Shown: positions 35,392 through 47,200 of the stretch, one piece after another
Layout: every line of letters begins with the position of its first letter
Numbering within the stretch: the first letter of the stretch is position 1
Assembly: GCA_024408335.1 (NCBI GenBank)
Contig: JAKSVB010000008.1
Location: forward strand, 1 to 64,000
Direction of reading: 5' to 3'
DNA length: 64,000 nt
Source: Bacilli bacterium
Lineage (GTDB): Bacteria; Bacillota_I; Bacilli_A; RFN20; CAG-826
Made by a program: the position numbers and the translations under genes
The notes under the pieces: model-generated
What the model was told of the DNA's origin: nothing
Databases searched by the model: none
What the model saw: the letters and a program-made list of their open reading frames with translations, nothing else

Positions 35392-35393
35392 AT

Positions 35394-37832
35394 TTATTCC
35401 TCTCCTTCCTCTTCTTCGTTACCTACATCTTTGCTTAGGCTTTGCTTCTTGATGCTTCCTTTATCAACGAAACAGACATCATGGAAAGGACAAGATGAAC
35501 ATGCGTCATATCTGTTATGGGTAAGGACAAGAGGGTCAACAAGGAAAAGGCCATTAGATATTTGGTCATTAGCCAAGGCGATCCAAGCTTCTGCTCTATT
35601 AGCAAGATCAAGGAATTCCTCTTGTGTTCTAACGCGTTTTGAGGCTGCAGCCGTCCAGGAACCATCGTTTTTGACTCCAAGGCTTCCAAAGAATTTGCTG
35701 CTTTTCGCTAATTCTCCTTCAATGACCGAATAGAGCATCTTGTCATTATTAAAGATGCCGCCCATCTTGCAGGCTTCATTATCGAGCTCTTCTAGTTCTT
35801 TGCCATCAGGGTTTTCAAGTCCATAGTGGCATATTGGAGCGATGTAGATACCAGCGATTTCGGTGTCGCTAGCGAGATCTTTGTCGTGCTTTAAAGCGTA
35901 TGCGTATAAAGGGAGTTGAAGCGAGAGGCCAAATTCCTTAAAGAGATCTTCGTCAAATGATTCGGTTCCTGATTTGAAGTCGATGATGAATGAGCTTCGT
36001 TTATCAGCATTATCAAACTGAATGACTTTGTCATAATAACCGCTTAAAGAGAAGCCTTTGTCGCTAGAGAAATCAAAACGCTTCTCACTATAGAAGTAAG
36101 GGTTCTTGAGATTCTTTTCAAATGATTTTTGGAATTCTAATGAAGTCTTGCAGTATTCCTTGAGGTTAAGAAGGATGATTCTCTCTTTCGCGGTAAATGG
36201 TAGTTTCTCTTCGCTTCTTCTTGAAGGGTCAGATATTTTTCCTTCTTCGATATCCATCGCTAAAGAATAAGCTTCATCAAAATCAAGGGAAGGCTTGGTG
36301 TGGCTAAGCTCAAGGACCTTATGGAAGACGGTTCCTATTCTAGCTGGGAAACCGATTTCGCTTTCGTCTAGATATAGGACGTTATTAAGAAGGTATTTGA
36401 AAGGGCATGAGCGGTAATTCTTCAAAGCGGAAGCACTGTATTTCTTGTTGGTTTTGAATGCTTTGGTCCCAGTGTATTTAGGGTCGTATTTAGCATATTC
36501 ATCAAGGATGCCGCTAAGAGTTTGGTAGCCGATCCTTCTAGGGTCGTCGGTGCGATATTTGACAAATAGATCAAGCATCGAAGAAGCTAAGAACGCTCCT
36601 TTATCGTGAGCGAATTCATATGCTTCCCCTTCTTCGTTTAAAGCAATAGGGTTTTCATTAACGACTAAGGCCATCTTTTTAGCGAAGCCAGAAACGAATT
36701 GGCTCTCGCCAAAGATCTCTTCGCTATAAGTGATTGAGACTACGCTTCGGTTAAGGAGGAACCTTTCAAGTCTAGCGTTATCCCATAATGATCTATCTTT
36801 TGAGGTCGGTATTCCTAAGCGAGCTTTCTCTTCATCACTAAAGAATCCTTTTTCGGTGACGACGGTTGGATAAACACCCATTGAGAAACCGATGCAGTAG
36901 ACGTGTCCATGGAGAGGAGACACTGCTTCTTTAAGCACCCTTACCACCTTCTCTTTTCTAGGCTCGTAAGGCATGATGGTTTTTGCGATGTCCTTATATA
37001 ACGCTGCAGTTTTTTCTTTGGAATCAGGGAAAACGGAAGCGAACTGGCGAGCAAATTTCTCAATTTTGTCCGCGTTTTTGTCGTCATCGTATTTCCTCAT
37101 TTCCTTTATCGCTGTCTCTAAGTCGCTAGCAAGGAAAGAAGAGATGAAATTTCTAAACGCTCTAGTGTCAAATATCCTTAACCTGTAATCGATATCGACA
37201 ACAAAACCATATGCTTTTGAATATTCGTGGATGAGAGGGATGTGCGTAGAAGAGACGCCATAAAGATAAATCTCATCTATTGGGGTGCCGTTTTTTATGT
37301 CATAGGCGATTTTGTTAAAGACATAGTGAAGCTCTTCAAAAGGATCCTTGAAGGTATCGAGAGTCGTTCCAACTCCATTCTCTTCATCTTCGTTTTCTAA
37401 TACTGGTTCAATATCGAACCCTGACTTATTTAGGTATGTCTTGATTAGAGGAATCTCACCATAATAACCGCTAACAAGGACAATGACGTTTTCGAATGTC
37501 TTTTCTGGGTGAGGGGTTTTGAAAAGGAAGCCTTTTTCTATGAGTTCGTTCCTAAGATATTCGTAGCTTTTTGCTTCGACGGCATTCTCAAAAAGGTCGC
37601 TAGAAAAAGCGGCTAACATATCTTTCGAAACGCCATAGCTGAAACCTTTCTTAAGAAGATATTCAAGGGCACGGTTATCGTAATTGTAATCGAAAAGAGA
37701 ACGCAACTCATCAAGCGTATAAACGCTTAAATCAAGGAAAGGGTTCTCCTTCTTTTTAAGAAGGTAATAGTCTTTTCTTGATGGATGCGAGATGACGACA
37801 TATTTCTTTTCTGAAACGAATTCGAATAACAT
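35394..37832 (-). CDS. addB: AddB-like subunit, short form with Fe-S nuclease domain
   Basis: 812 aa versus about 1160 in Bacillus AddB. C-terminal PD-(D/E)XK domain: GTVFHKVLELS, FIIDFKSG, and the iron-sulphur cysteines CPFKYL and CSSCPFHDVC (one plus three Cys), as in AddB. The N-terminal inactivated helicase portion is shortened and no Walker A is visible. It may bind the product strand end or recognise Chi-like sequences. It ends 2 nt before addA. Confidence 0.88.
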   Translation of the reverse strand: MLFEFVSEKKYVVISHPSRKDYYLLKKKENPFLDLSVYTLDELRSLFDYNYDNRALEYLLKKGFSYGVSKDMLAAFSSDLFENAVEAKSYEYLRNELIEKGFLFKTPHPEKTFENVIVLVSGYYGEIPLIKTYLNKSGFDIEPVLENEDEENGVGTTLDTFKDPFEELHYVFNKIAYDIKNGTPIDEIYLYGVSSTHIPLIHEYSKAYGFVVDIDYRLRIFDTRAFRNFISSFLASDLETAIKEMRKYDDDKNADKIEKFARQFASVFPDSKEKTAALYKDIAKTIMPYEPRKEKVVRVLKEAVSPLHGHVYCIGFSMGVYPTVVTEKGFFSDEEKARLGIPTSKDRSLWDNARLERFLLNRSVVSITYSEEIFGESQFVSGFAKKMALVVNENPIALNEEGEAYEFAHDKGAFLASSMLDLFVKYRTDDPRRIGYQTLSGILDEYAKYDPKYTGTKAFKTNKKYSASALKNYRSCPFKYLLNNVLYLDESEIGFPARIGTVFHKVLELSHTKPSLDFDEAYSLAMDIEEGKISDPSRRSEEKLPFTAKERIILLNLKEYCKTSLEFQKSFEKNLKNPYFYSEKRFDFSSDKGFSLSGYYDKVIQFDNADKRSSFIIDFKSGTESFDEDLFKEFGLSLQLPLYAYALKHDKDLASDTEIAGIYIAPICHYGLENPDGKELEELDNEACKMGGIFNNDKMLYSVIEGELAKSSKFFGSLGVKNDGSWTAAASKRVRTQEEFLDLANRAEAWIALANDQISNGLFLVDPLVLTHNRYDACSSCPFHDVCFVDKGSIKKQSLSKDVGNEEEEGEE

Positions 37833-37840
37833 CTATTCCC

Positions 37841-39328
37841 CTATTTGTGTTTTGGTTTGAAGGCTCTTGTGGCTTTGACCGCTTCTAACCAGCCTTCATA
37901 AAGCTCATCGGTTTCTTCTTTGGTGATTTGCGGTTTATAGGAAGCGCCTGTTTGATGGCTTGCCTTAATATCATCAAGGCTCTTAAAGAAGCCACATCCT
38001 AAGCCTGCGAGATATCCAGCGCCTAAGGCTGTTGTCTCAATACGTTTTGGAAGAGAGACTTCGCATTGGAGGATATCGCTTTGGAACTGCATGAGCATGC
38101 GGTTTGCACTGGCTCCACCATCGACTTTGAGGACCTTGAGTTCGAGTCCTGCGTCTTTGACCATGGTATCGATGACGTCTTTTGATTGATATGCGACGCT
38201 ATAAAGAGATGCTCTAGTGATGTTGTGTCTATCAGCGCCACGGGTAAGACCGAAGATAGCGCCTCTTGCATCATCATCCCAGTATGGGGTTCCTAAGCCA
38301 ACGAAGGCAGGAACGACGTAAACGCCATTGGTGTCGCTCTTTCTTGAAGCGTATTCTTCGCTCATGCCGCTTTCCTTAAACCATGCCATTTCATCGCGAA
38401 GCCATTGGACGATGGCTCCACCAATGAAGACTGAGCCTTCTAAGGCGTATGTGGTTTCGCCATTAAGTCTCCAAGCGACGGTTGTAAGGAGGCCATTTTT
38501 GGAAAGGACTGGTTTCTTGCCGATATTCATAAGCATGAAGCAGCCTGTTCCATAGGTGTTTTTGCTATCGCCTTCATTAAAGCAGCACTGTCCAAAGAGA
38601 GCAGATTGTTGGTCACCAGCGACGCCATAGATGTGAATGTGTCCTGGGAAGAAGGAAGCTTCACCAAAGTCCGCTGAGTTATCAAGGACCTTTGGTAGCA
38701 TATTTTTATTAACTCCCCAAATGTTACAAAGTTCATCATCCCAATCCATATCGAAGATGTTGAAGAGAAGCGTTCTTGAAGCGTTACTGACATCTGTGTA
38801 GTGGCTATTTCCTCTAGTCATCTTGTAGATGAGCCAGCTATCGACGGTACCGAAAAGAAGATCGCCTTTGGCCATCTTTTCTTCTGCTCCAGGGACTGCT
38901 TCTAAGATGAAGCGAATCTTTGAAGCGCTGAAATATGGGTTGATTCTTAAGCCTGTTTTGGCTCTGATCGTTTCTTCTTTGTCACTAAATCTAGCACAGA
39001 TTGATTGGGTTTCCTTGGACTGCCAAACGATTGCGTTATGGATGGCTTTGCCAGTGTTCTTATCCCAAACGATTGTGGTTTCACGTTGGTTTGTGATACC
39101 AAAGGCAGAGACTTGTTCATAGGAAACGCCTGTCTTGATGAGAAGCTCATTAATGACATCGACGGTGCTGACCCATAATTGGTCGGCATCTTGTTCAACC
39201 CATCCTGGTTCTGGATACAAACAATCCACAGGTCTTTGGGCTTTAGCGACTTCGTCACCTTTCTCGCTAATGAGAATGGCTCTAGTTGAGGTTGTGCCTT
39301 GGTCGATGGCGATGATGTATTTCTCCAT
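37841..39328 (-). CDS. glpK: Glycerol kinase
   Basis: 495 aa, normal length. FGGY kinase converting glycerol to glycerol-3-phosphate. DQGTTSTRAILIS (phosphate loop), GVAGDQQSALFGQ (active Asp), FVGLGTPYWDDDARG, and the C-terminal KVDGGASANRMLMQFQ. ATG 39328 is chosen over the upstream in-frame ATG 39358 because AGGAGGAA (39335-39342) precedes it and the protein then starts MEKYIIAIDQ. No glpF or glpO in the window. Confidence 0.97.
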   Translation of the reverse strand: MEKYIIAIDQGTTSTRAILISEKGDEVAKAQRPVDCLYPEPGWVEQDADQLWVSTVDVINELLIKTGVSYEQVSAFGITNQRETTIVWDKNTGKAIHNAIVWQSKETQSICARFSDKEETIRAKTGLRINPYFSASKIRFILEAVPGAEEKMAKGDLLFGTVDSWLIYKMTRGNSHYTDVSNASRTLLFNIFDMDWDDELCNIWGVNKNMLPKVLDNSADFGEASFFPGHIHIYGVAGDQQSALFGQCCFNEGDSKNTYGTGCFMLMNIGKKPVLSKNGLLTTVAWRLNGETTYALEGSVFIGGAIVQWLRDEMAWFKESGMSEEYASRKSDTNGVYVVPAFVGLGTPYWDDDARGAIFGLTRGADRHNITRASLYSVAYQSKDVIDTMVKDAGLELKVLKVDGGASANRMLMQFQSDILQCEVSLPKRIETTALGAGYLAGLGCGFFKSLDDIKASHQTGASYKPQITKEETDELYEGWLEAVKATRAFKPKHK

Positions 39329-39344
39329 TTTCGGTTCCTCCTGA

Positions 39345-40625
39345 TTATCTATTGGCAAGAATTGCTTCGATGTCTTTGACTTCTTTGACGATGTCTTTGC
39401 TTAAGACTTCGCATCCGTCTTTGGTGATGAGAAGATCGTCTTCGATTCTGATGCCGATTCCCCTGTCGGCCATGTAGAGACCTGGTTCATCGCTGATGAT
39501 CATGCCTGGTTCGAGTTTGATGGTTTTGGATTCTCTTCCAAGAGGGTTGAGATATGGGTCATGGGTATCTAAGCCGATGAGGTGAGAGACGCCATGGAAA
39601 TAGTATTTGGTGATGTCTTCTTTCTTCTCAATATAACCATAACGGAGACATTCGCTTGCAAGATATTCGACGGTTGCTCTTTGGAGCTCTTCGATGGTGA
39701 CGCCAGGTTTAGCCATCATCGCAACCATCTTGTTAGCCCCAAGAACGATTTCATAGACGTTCTTTTGGAAATCGGTGAATTTGCCATTGACTGGGACGGT
39801 TCTTGTGATGTCGGCGCAGTAGTAATTACATCTAGCGCCTAAATCGCTAAGAAGGAGTTCGCCATCATTTAATGTTCCTTGAGGGTTTGGGTAATGAAGG
39901 ATTGCCGCGTTTTTGCCACACGCCATGATGGTGTTGAATGAAGTGCCTTGATAGCCGTTGTTGTCATTGATGACGTGATGGAAGATGTCAGCGGCTTCGT
40001 ATTCTTTCATGCCAGGTCTCATCTTTGCCCAGAACGAATAGATGCCAAGTCTAGTGGTTTTGATGGCCTCTCTTAATTCTGCGACTTCTCTAGCGGATTT
40101 ACGTAAACGAAGCGTGGTTACAAGACCATATGCGTCATTAACCACGACATCGCTATATGTCGTTTCGATATTGCGTTTAAAATCACGGGTTGTGGTTTCG
40201 TCTGCGATCTTGAGTTCTCTATCGAGGTCGAGATACAAACGTCTAATTTCGCCATAGCTATCTTCGCGGAGGATCATGTCGAGTTTTGCTTCTAAAGAAG
40301 AATTGGTCATGATGTTTGAAATGCCGCTTATGGAGCTAGCCTCTTCTGGTTTGAGGCGCTTTCCATACCACTTCTCTTTTCTTTCGTCGAATGGGGAGAT
40401 GAAAAGGAATTCCTTCATTTCGCCATCGCTATTGACGATGAGGAGAGCGCTGTCGGATTGGTCGATGCCGGTTAAGTAATAGAAATTGCGGTTAACTTCG
40501 AATGGGAAATTCTCATCTGCGCTTGAAACCTTCTCAACGCCGCTATGGATAAGCAAGACGCTTGGGGATTCCATTAAGTTAAGAAGCATCTGACGACGCT
40601 CTGAATATTCGTTTGGACTGATCAT
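39345..40625 (-). CDS. pepP: M24 Xaa-Pro aminopeptidase
   Basis: 426 aa, cytosolic metallo-aminopeptidase that removes an N-terminal residue preceding proline. The five metal ligands can be traced: SDLGARCNYYCADITRTV (two Asp), YFHGVSHLIGLDTHD (His), MIISDEPGLYMADRGIGIRIED (two Glu). N-terminal creatinase-like domain. It shares one base with the IMPACT gene upstream and precedes glpK by 16 nt. Confidence 0.92.
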   Translation of the reverse strand: MISPNEYSERRQMLLNLMESPSVLLIHSGVEKVSSADENFPFEVNRNFYYLTGIDQSDSALLIVNSDGEMKEFLFISPFDERKEKWYGKRLKPEEASSISGISNIMTNSSLEAKLDMILREDSYGEIRRLYLDLDRELKIADETTTRDFKRNIETTYSDVVVNDAYGLVTTLRLRKSAREVAELREAIKTTRLGIYSFWAKMRPGMKEYEAADIFHHVINDNNGYQGTSFNTIMACGKNAAILHYPNPQGTLNDGELLLSDLGARCNYYCADITRTVPVNGKFTDFQKNVYEIVLGANKMVAMMAKPGVTIEELQRATVEYLASECLRYGYIEKKEDITKYYFHGVSHLIGLDTHDPYLNPLGRESKTIKLEPGMIISDEPGLYMADRGIGIRIEDDLLITKDGCEVLSKDIVKEVKDIEAILANR

Positions 40626-41227
40626 TATTGTCTCCTCCTTTTAACGGTTATTAGTTTTTCTTCGATTATTTTGATTTGGTTTTGATATCTCGTAACGAGA
40701 GGCTTGGCTTTTTCTTCGTCGCCTTTTACTGTCAAAGTCACTTCTTCTTCGAATGAGGTGTCGGTGATTTCAACCTCTCTTCTTGCCGCGTCTTTCTCAA
40801 ATACCGAGAAGTCGCTATAGGAGAGAGATAGCCTTGCTTCGTAACCCGTGACAAAGTCACACCACGAAGCTTCTTCAATGGCTTCGAGTCCCACGTCCCT
40901 ATAGGTTCTAGTAAGACGCCCTAAGCCAAGTTTCGTGCCACCGAAATATCTAATGACGACAAGGAGTACGTGATCCACTTCTCTTCCTCGAAGGATTTCT
41001 AGAAGAGGGAGGCCAGTGCTTCTTGCAGGCTCACCCTCGTCGCTACACCTTTCGAAAGGAAGGAGTCTAGCGGCGTATGGGTAATGGGTGGCTTTTGGAT
41101 AATCTTCCCTGACTCTAGCTAAAAGGGATGGGAGTTCCTTTTCATCATCGAAAGGAATCACTAGCCCAATAAAGCGAGAGCCTAAAATAACGAACTCGTA
41201 TTTGTTAGGAAGGTATGGGTAATTCAT
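40625..41227 (-). CDS. IMPACT/YigZ family protein
   Basis: 200 aa. N-terminal IMPACT domain (SRFIGLVIPFDDEKELPSLL and the signature GLPLLEILRGREVDHVLLVVIRYFGGTKLGLGRLTRTY, quoted here in parts: RYFGGTKLGLG). C-terminal DUF1949-like ferredoxin-fold part. Linked to ribosome or translation control in other species, exact role uncertain. It starts 2 nt after the stop of the giant gene without its own Shine-Dalgarno sequence, so it is probably translationally coupled. Confidence 0.9.
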   Translation of the reverse strand: MNYPYLPNKYEFVILGSRFIGLVIPFDDEKELPSLLARVREDYPKATHYPYAARLLPFERCSDEGEPARSTGLPLLEILRGREVDHVLLVVIRYFGGTKLGLGRLTRTYRDVGLEAIEEASWCDFVTGYEARLSLSYSDFSVFEKDAARREVEITDTSFEEEVTLTVKGDEEKAKPLVTRYQNQIKIIEEKLITVKRRRQ

Positions 41228-41229
41228 CT

Positions 41230-44200
41230 TTAGCTGTTAGCGATGTTAGCTGCGGCGTGATAGTAGCCTGATGCTCCAAATGGAGTCATGCTGACAAGTG
41301 ATGATGCGGCAAGAGGGCTCTTAGCAAGGAGTGCTTCAAAGATAGCCTTTTCAAATGTGACGACAAGGACATCTCTTAAGGCGCCGGTTGCGCTGTAATT
41401 TGCTGCGCTTTCGAGGATAGAAATGTTTGTGGCTCCATTATCGACACCGGTCAAACGGTTGTATCTAAGAAGTGGGATGATTGTTTCTTTATTCATGTTA
41501 ACGAAGTCAGCGAACGTGGTTTCTGTAACTTCGAAGGCTGAAGCACTGATGTTATTTTGGGTGAAACGAGCATCAGCGATTGCTGCTTCTCTAAGGTCAG
41601 TGTAGAGGACATTACAGAATCCGCTCTTGAAGTAGCTTTCGAATGACTCGTATCTAGCGCCTGGAGTAAGAGCGAGATAGTCATCGATTGTTAACGATCC
41701 AATAGCGAAATCGCCGATTGCGTTGGCTCTAGCTTGGATATTTGGAAGGAGGCTATAGAAGCCATAGAAGGCTGCAGCGTTAGCGATGTTGCCATCTAAC
41801 CAAGCGCTTGCCTCGGCGATTGTGACTCCTTCGAATACGCTACGAACATCGGCGTATGCAGGCTTGAGATCATTCTCATCAAAATGAGGCATGTAGCTAA
41901 GGAGGTTCATGGTGCCGGCTGCTGTATGGAAGTTAAGGATTCCTGCGACTGTGACGTCACCTGCTGTGAAGCTTGGGTTGTTACTGCTCTTGAACGCTAA
42001 ATCATAGCCTGAAGCGAAGAATGAGTGCTCGTTTTCGATGAAGTTAACGATCTTGGTCAAGTTGCCAGGAGTGGTGAAGACATTAGCCAAGGCGTTTGGA
42101 TCGGATTCGAGATTGATGTAGTCGCTTCCGTCATAGAGACAGCCATTGACGACTTTGATGAGTTCAGCGATAGCGCCAACGTGTTCGCCAGCAACGACGG
42201 TGTCATAAGCTTCGCGAGTGAGAGAGATCTCATTATCGACAGTGAATGTTGCTTTGACACTTGTGATGTTAGTGCCGTTTTCGATGGTGATAGCGTTAGC
42301 GAGAGGTCTATCTTTGATAGCTGAGCCATCGTAAAGAGTGTAAACGTATGGGCCAGTTCCGCTTGGAGTGATTACGTTAACGGAACCTGCGACTTTGTAT
42401 GAGACTGTTGGAGCAGCGCTTGCTTCGATTTCGAGGGTGTAAGTTGGTAAAGCAAGGTCGATTGTGTATGAAGATGCACCTGCGGTTGGAACAAATGAAG
42501 TGGTGACCTTACTGAAGTTCTTGAAACCGATTGTGTCATCAAGGACATCCATGATTTGATACTTAACGAGGTCTGAGACGATTGTGCTTCTATTGACGGC
42601 GTAAAGGAGGTTTCCTAAAGCTGTTGGAGTGATGCTCATGAGGTTATCGCTTGAGATGGAGTTATTGCCACCATCGAAGAGATGGATGCCATGGGCTGTG
42701 CCAAGAAGTCCATTGCCACCACCATAGATAAGGGTTGAGACTTCATTTGACCATAAGTCATCTGAGAGGTTTTTGACCATTGATAAGGTTTTGGCTGAAG
42801 CACTAGCGTAGTTGCCATCATATACGGCGTTATAAGCAAGATCGGATAAGCCAGTCTTGGTGTAAAGCGAGTACATGATTTGCTCGAAGACTGAGAGGTT
42901 ATTAGCGACGATTCCACTTCCTGGGGTAGCATCAAGCAAATCAAAGCCTGCGTCTGCCATATGGAAGACATAGGATTCGTTAAGGGTTAAGAGCATCGTC
43001 TCAACGCCTTGAAGTTTGGTGACGTCAGTGAAGCTTGAGACGATGTCGCTATTATCTTTGACGAGTTTGATAAGCTCAGCGACAAGAGACATTTCGGCGT
43101 CGTCATAACGGTTTGTATAATCCTTCTCTGCTAAGAGGGTGCCTGAGTTGTAGTAGGTTGAACCAGTCTTAGTGATGTCATAGCCATAACAATAGAATGG
43201 GTTGACTCTTCTAAGCTCAATCTCAGCGATGTTGAGGTTTTTAGCGGTATCAGCGATAGCGTTTGGAACAAGGTCATATGTCCAGTCACATGCGTTAAGT
43301 GACTTAAGGAGGCCATCGAGTTTAGCGCTATTGAGGGTATCCATCGATCCGCTTGAGAGAACGTCTGTCAAATCTGAATCGAGAATGAGTGATTTAAGGA
43401 GCGTTCTAAGAGAATCGTTACCATCGCCATTGAGGTTTGAAGTATTGCTATTTGAGTTAAGGTTACTCACGACTGGGTACATTGAACCAGCAAGGTACAT
43501 AGCCTTTGATTCTGCATCGGTATACAAAGCGAGGTTGGCTTTGTCTTTTGGAGAAACCGATGAATAGAAATACTTTTTGATGGCGTCATTTGAAAGGACT
43601 TTGCCCATGACTGATTGGAAGACGGTTGAAGAAGCTCCGCTCTTCTTGGAGTTAAAGATGTTTGATTGAGCGAATAAAGCCAACATATCGGTAAGGGTAT
43701 CGATGGTTTCTCCAGCAAGGGCTGTGAAGTCGCCAAAGTCGACTGCTGTTAAGGCCGATGAATAACGAATAGTCATAACAAGCTTAAGTGTTTCTTCGTC
43801 ATCGATAGCGACATTAGCGTATTTGTGTGAACCAACATCACTTAGAGCTGAGCCCATGTAGTAGATGTTAGCGCCAGAGAGACTGATTCCGCTTGTTGCG
43901 AGGGTGCCGTTTTGTAAGGCCTCGAGAGCGGATTCAAGCTTGACTGGGAAACCTGGGAAGAGGATGTAGCTACCGTTGATGTCTTTGAATAAGTCATAAA
44001 CGATATCGATACCGAACTTCTCTTCGGTGAAGAATGAGCTGAAGTCGAGGTTTGCATCAAGGGAAAGGTTCATGACTTGGAGGTCATCAACTACTTCGAT
44101 GAAGTTGTCGATTTCTGCGTCCCATCCACCAGTAGAGGTTTCGATCATTTCTTGGATGTGAGGGAAAACAGCGTTTGTCACGTCGTCATCTCCGTACCAG

Positions 44201-47200
44201 GAAGCTGCTCTTAAAGCGGTTTTGATAAGTCCTGTGAAGGCTGTGTCTTTTAAGCCTGCAGTATTTTTTTGGAATGGAGTTAAGGTTGAGAAGATAGGTG
44301 AATCGTTAAGGGTGTGAAGGAGAGGAGCAAGGAAGCTCTTACCACCTAAATTGATGACGTTTGAAAGGATTGTGGAATCGATCTTTCCATCGCTTGCCAA
44401 AATACCTGAAACTGGGTCCATGACGATTTCGAGCATATCGGAAATGCTATTGGCAACGCTTTCGCGGTTTGCGGCGTTAGCTTGGTTATACGCAAACATG
44501 ACGTTGCAGTTTGCGAATGAGTCGTTGCTCTCTTTGAGGACGTCGACTAGGGTCTTAACGATTTGAGCTAAGCCAGTCTTTGAGAGAAGCATGCTGTTAG
44601 AGATATCGAGAAGGAGGTTACGGAAATATGGGGTCTTGAGTTTGCCAAGATTGACGTCGCTTCCATCTGATACGAGGTCGAATGCGCCACTATAGCTAAG
44701 TCCGCCAATGATGGAGGCAAGGACTTCGCCTTCTTGAACGAAGAGGTCTTTGCATTCGGCGATTGTTGCGTTTTGTTTTGCTTCTAAGAGAGTGTCAACA
44801 AGAACGCTATAAGAAGAATCAAGTGATGGGTCAGCCGCTTTTACTTCATAGACGCCACCTTCATATGTTTCGATGAGGTTGGTGAAGAATTGTCCTGCTG
44901 AACCTGCGCCTTTAAGAATCTTGACGAGTTTGTTGGCGAGGTAATCAGGGAAGACATAATCTTTTGTTCCGTCTTCGAGTGTCTTCACGAAGAGGTCTGA
45001 TTTTGCAAAGCATCCAAAGACGCTTGAAATCATTTCTGGGTTGAGGCTTGCCAAATCAATGTTGGAGATATCGCCGATTTCTGATGCGTATTTCATCATC
45101 GCATCAAGAGCTTCGCCTTCTGTCGTCCAATCTTCGATGGACTTGAAGGAGATTTGAACGGTTTCACCGCCTTGGTCGATATAAGTGAAGATCGCATTAT
45201 CTTTGAGGCTATTGTCAATGACGCTTCCGATAACGGTTTGAAGGAGTTCGCTGCCGGCAACGTGGTTAAAGAGAGTGCCGAACGAAATCTTTCCTAAAGA
45301 ATCGATGCTAAGTTCGCTAAGTGAGCCAAGGATGTTTTCTTCGCAAAGATATTTGACCATGCCGATGAGGCTTTCGAATTCGTTTGATGCATCGAAATTC
45401 TCATCCATGACGATGTCTTTGATTTCTCCTTTGAGGTCTTCGCCTGTTAAGCCAAACATCTCAAAGAGGCTTCCGAAGAGCTCACTGATGTTCTTGTTAT
45501 AGACTGGGTGTCCATTCTCTTCGAAGACTGGGTTGAAGATTTTGTTGTTTGCGATTGAAGAAAGGAGAGTGACGATTTGGCTTTCTCCACTGCTTGTCTT
45601 GTACTTTGTCATCTCAAGGAAGGTCTTTTCGATGGCTCCGAAATTGGATGAGCCGCTGGTAAGAGACATGACGCATGAGAGAGCTTCTTGGCACTCGTTA
45701 TATGAACGGATGAGGTTTGCGAGTTCTCTACCGAAGTGTGATTTGCCATCGGTGCCAATGCAGTTAAGGTCGAGAGTGATATCAAGGCCCATTGAGCCAA
45801 GGACGCCTTGATCTCCGATGAGGAATCCTTCCATGGTCTTAGGAAGGACGTTAGTGAAGATGATTGATTTATCGAGGTTTGAGACAGCAGAAGCAAAAGC
45901 GTCTAAGAGTTCTGGTTTAGCGCCTAAGAATCCGCCTTTGTCATCAAAATAGATTCCAGGTAATGTGTCGAAATGCAAGACGAGGTCTTTGCCTTCTTCT
46001 GAGTCGAGAAGTGGGTCTAGGACTTGGAAGATCGAATGAACTTCTTCTTTGACGGATGAAATTCTATCTGCGGTTTCTTTTTCTTTGTAATCGGTAATGA
46101 CTTCCTCAAGGCTAATGGCCTTTTCGTCGCTTAATGAAAGAGCGTCGTTCATTGCAGATTCGATCATCTTGAGGATTGTTGGGATGGCGTTAGATAAAAG
46201 TTTGGAATCGAAAAGACAATAGTTTTCAGTAATGCCATCGACAGGTGTTCCATCAAGCCAGTGTTCAATGGAGTCTGCGTTTTCGAAGACGAGAGAGATG
46301 ATGTCGTTAATCGCATTATCGCCTAAGCCATTTGAGTCTTCTTCAAAGAGAGGGTCGATGATAATGTTTAAGAATCTAGCATCCACGTTCACGATTTGGA
46401 TAAGTGAGTCGAGAACGAGAGCGAGTTCGCTTGCAAGATCGATGTCTTTGATGCAGCTAGGAACTGCGAGAGGGACACCATTTTCATTTGTTTTCAAATC
46501 GTCCTCTGTAAGTTCTGGGAAAAGGTCTTTTAAGCCAAGCTTCACTTCTTCGCTATCTGCGTCCGCTTGGTATTCTTTGACGAGTTTGACATAGATGGCA
46601 CTCTTGACGATATCGTTAAGGAGAGCGAGTTTGCTTGGTGATAAGGTTGAAACGACGTCATTGAAGAAGCTGATGTTACTGACTTTGAAGAGCTTCTTAA
46701 TGCTTTCAGCGCCAAGAGAGATCTTTCCATCTTGGTCGATCATGTCGCCGATTATGCCTGATTCTTGGACCGTTTCGAAAAGGGAAACGAGTTCTTCTAA
46801 GGTTTTGGCAGTGTCGTAACTTGAAACATCAATGCCTTCAGCGGTTCCGATCATTTTGAAGACTTCAGCGTTATTAAGAGCGACTTCAAGGGCGAAAGGA
46901 AGGATTGCTTGGACAAGGCCGCTGTTACCGATGGCGTTAAGGAGTTTGGTTGATTGCTCGCCAGCGACGAAGGCAAGAACTGTTTCTGCTGTAATGGCGT
47001 CTTGTGAAAGAAGACCAGAATTAACAACGTAGCTTCCCATCTTAGCAACGTTACCAAGTTCTTTGATGAAGCTGACTTGCATATCTTTGTCGACTTCGAT
47101 TGTGGAAATGAAGTTAAGGAGGGCTTGATCATAGCTCATGCCATTTGAATCGACATACCATGAGAAGAAAGCCTTATTGAAAAGTGAGTTTTCGTAAGTG

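Noticed and set aside
43202..43567. 121-aa open frame antisense to the giant gene
   Set aside because: One of many antisense frames caused by codon use of the long gene; no independent signals.
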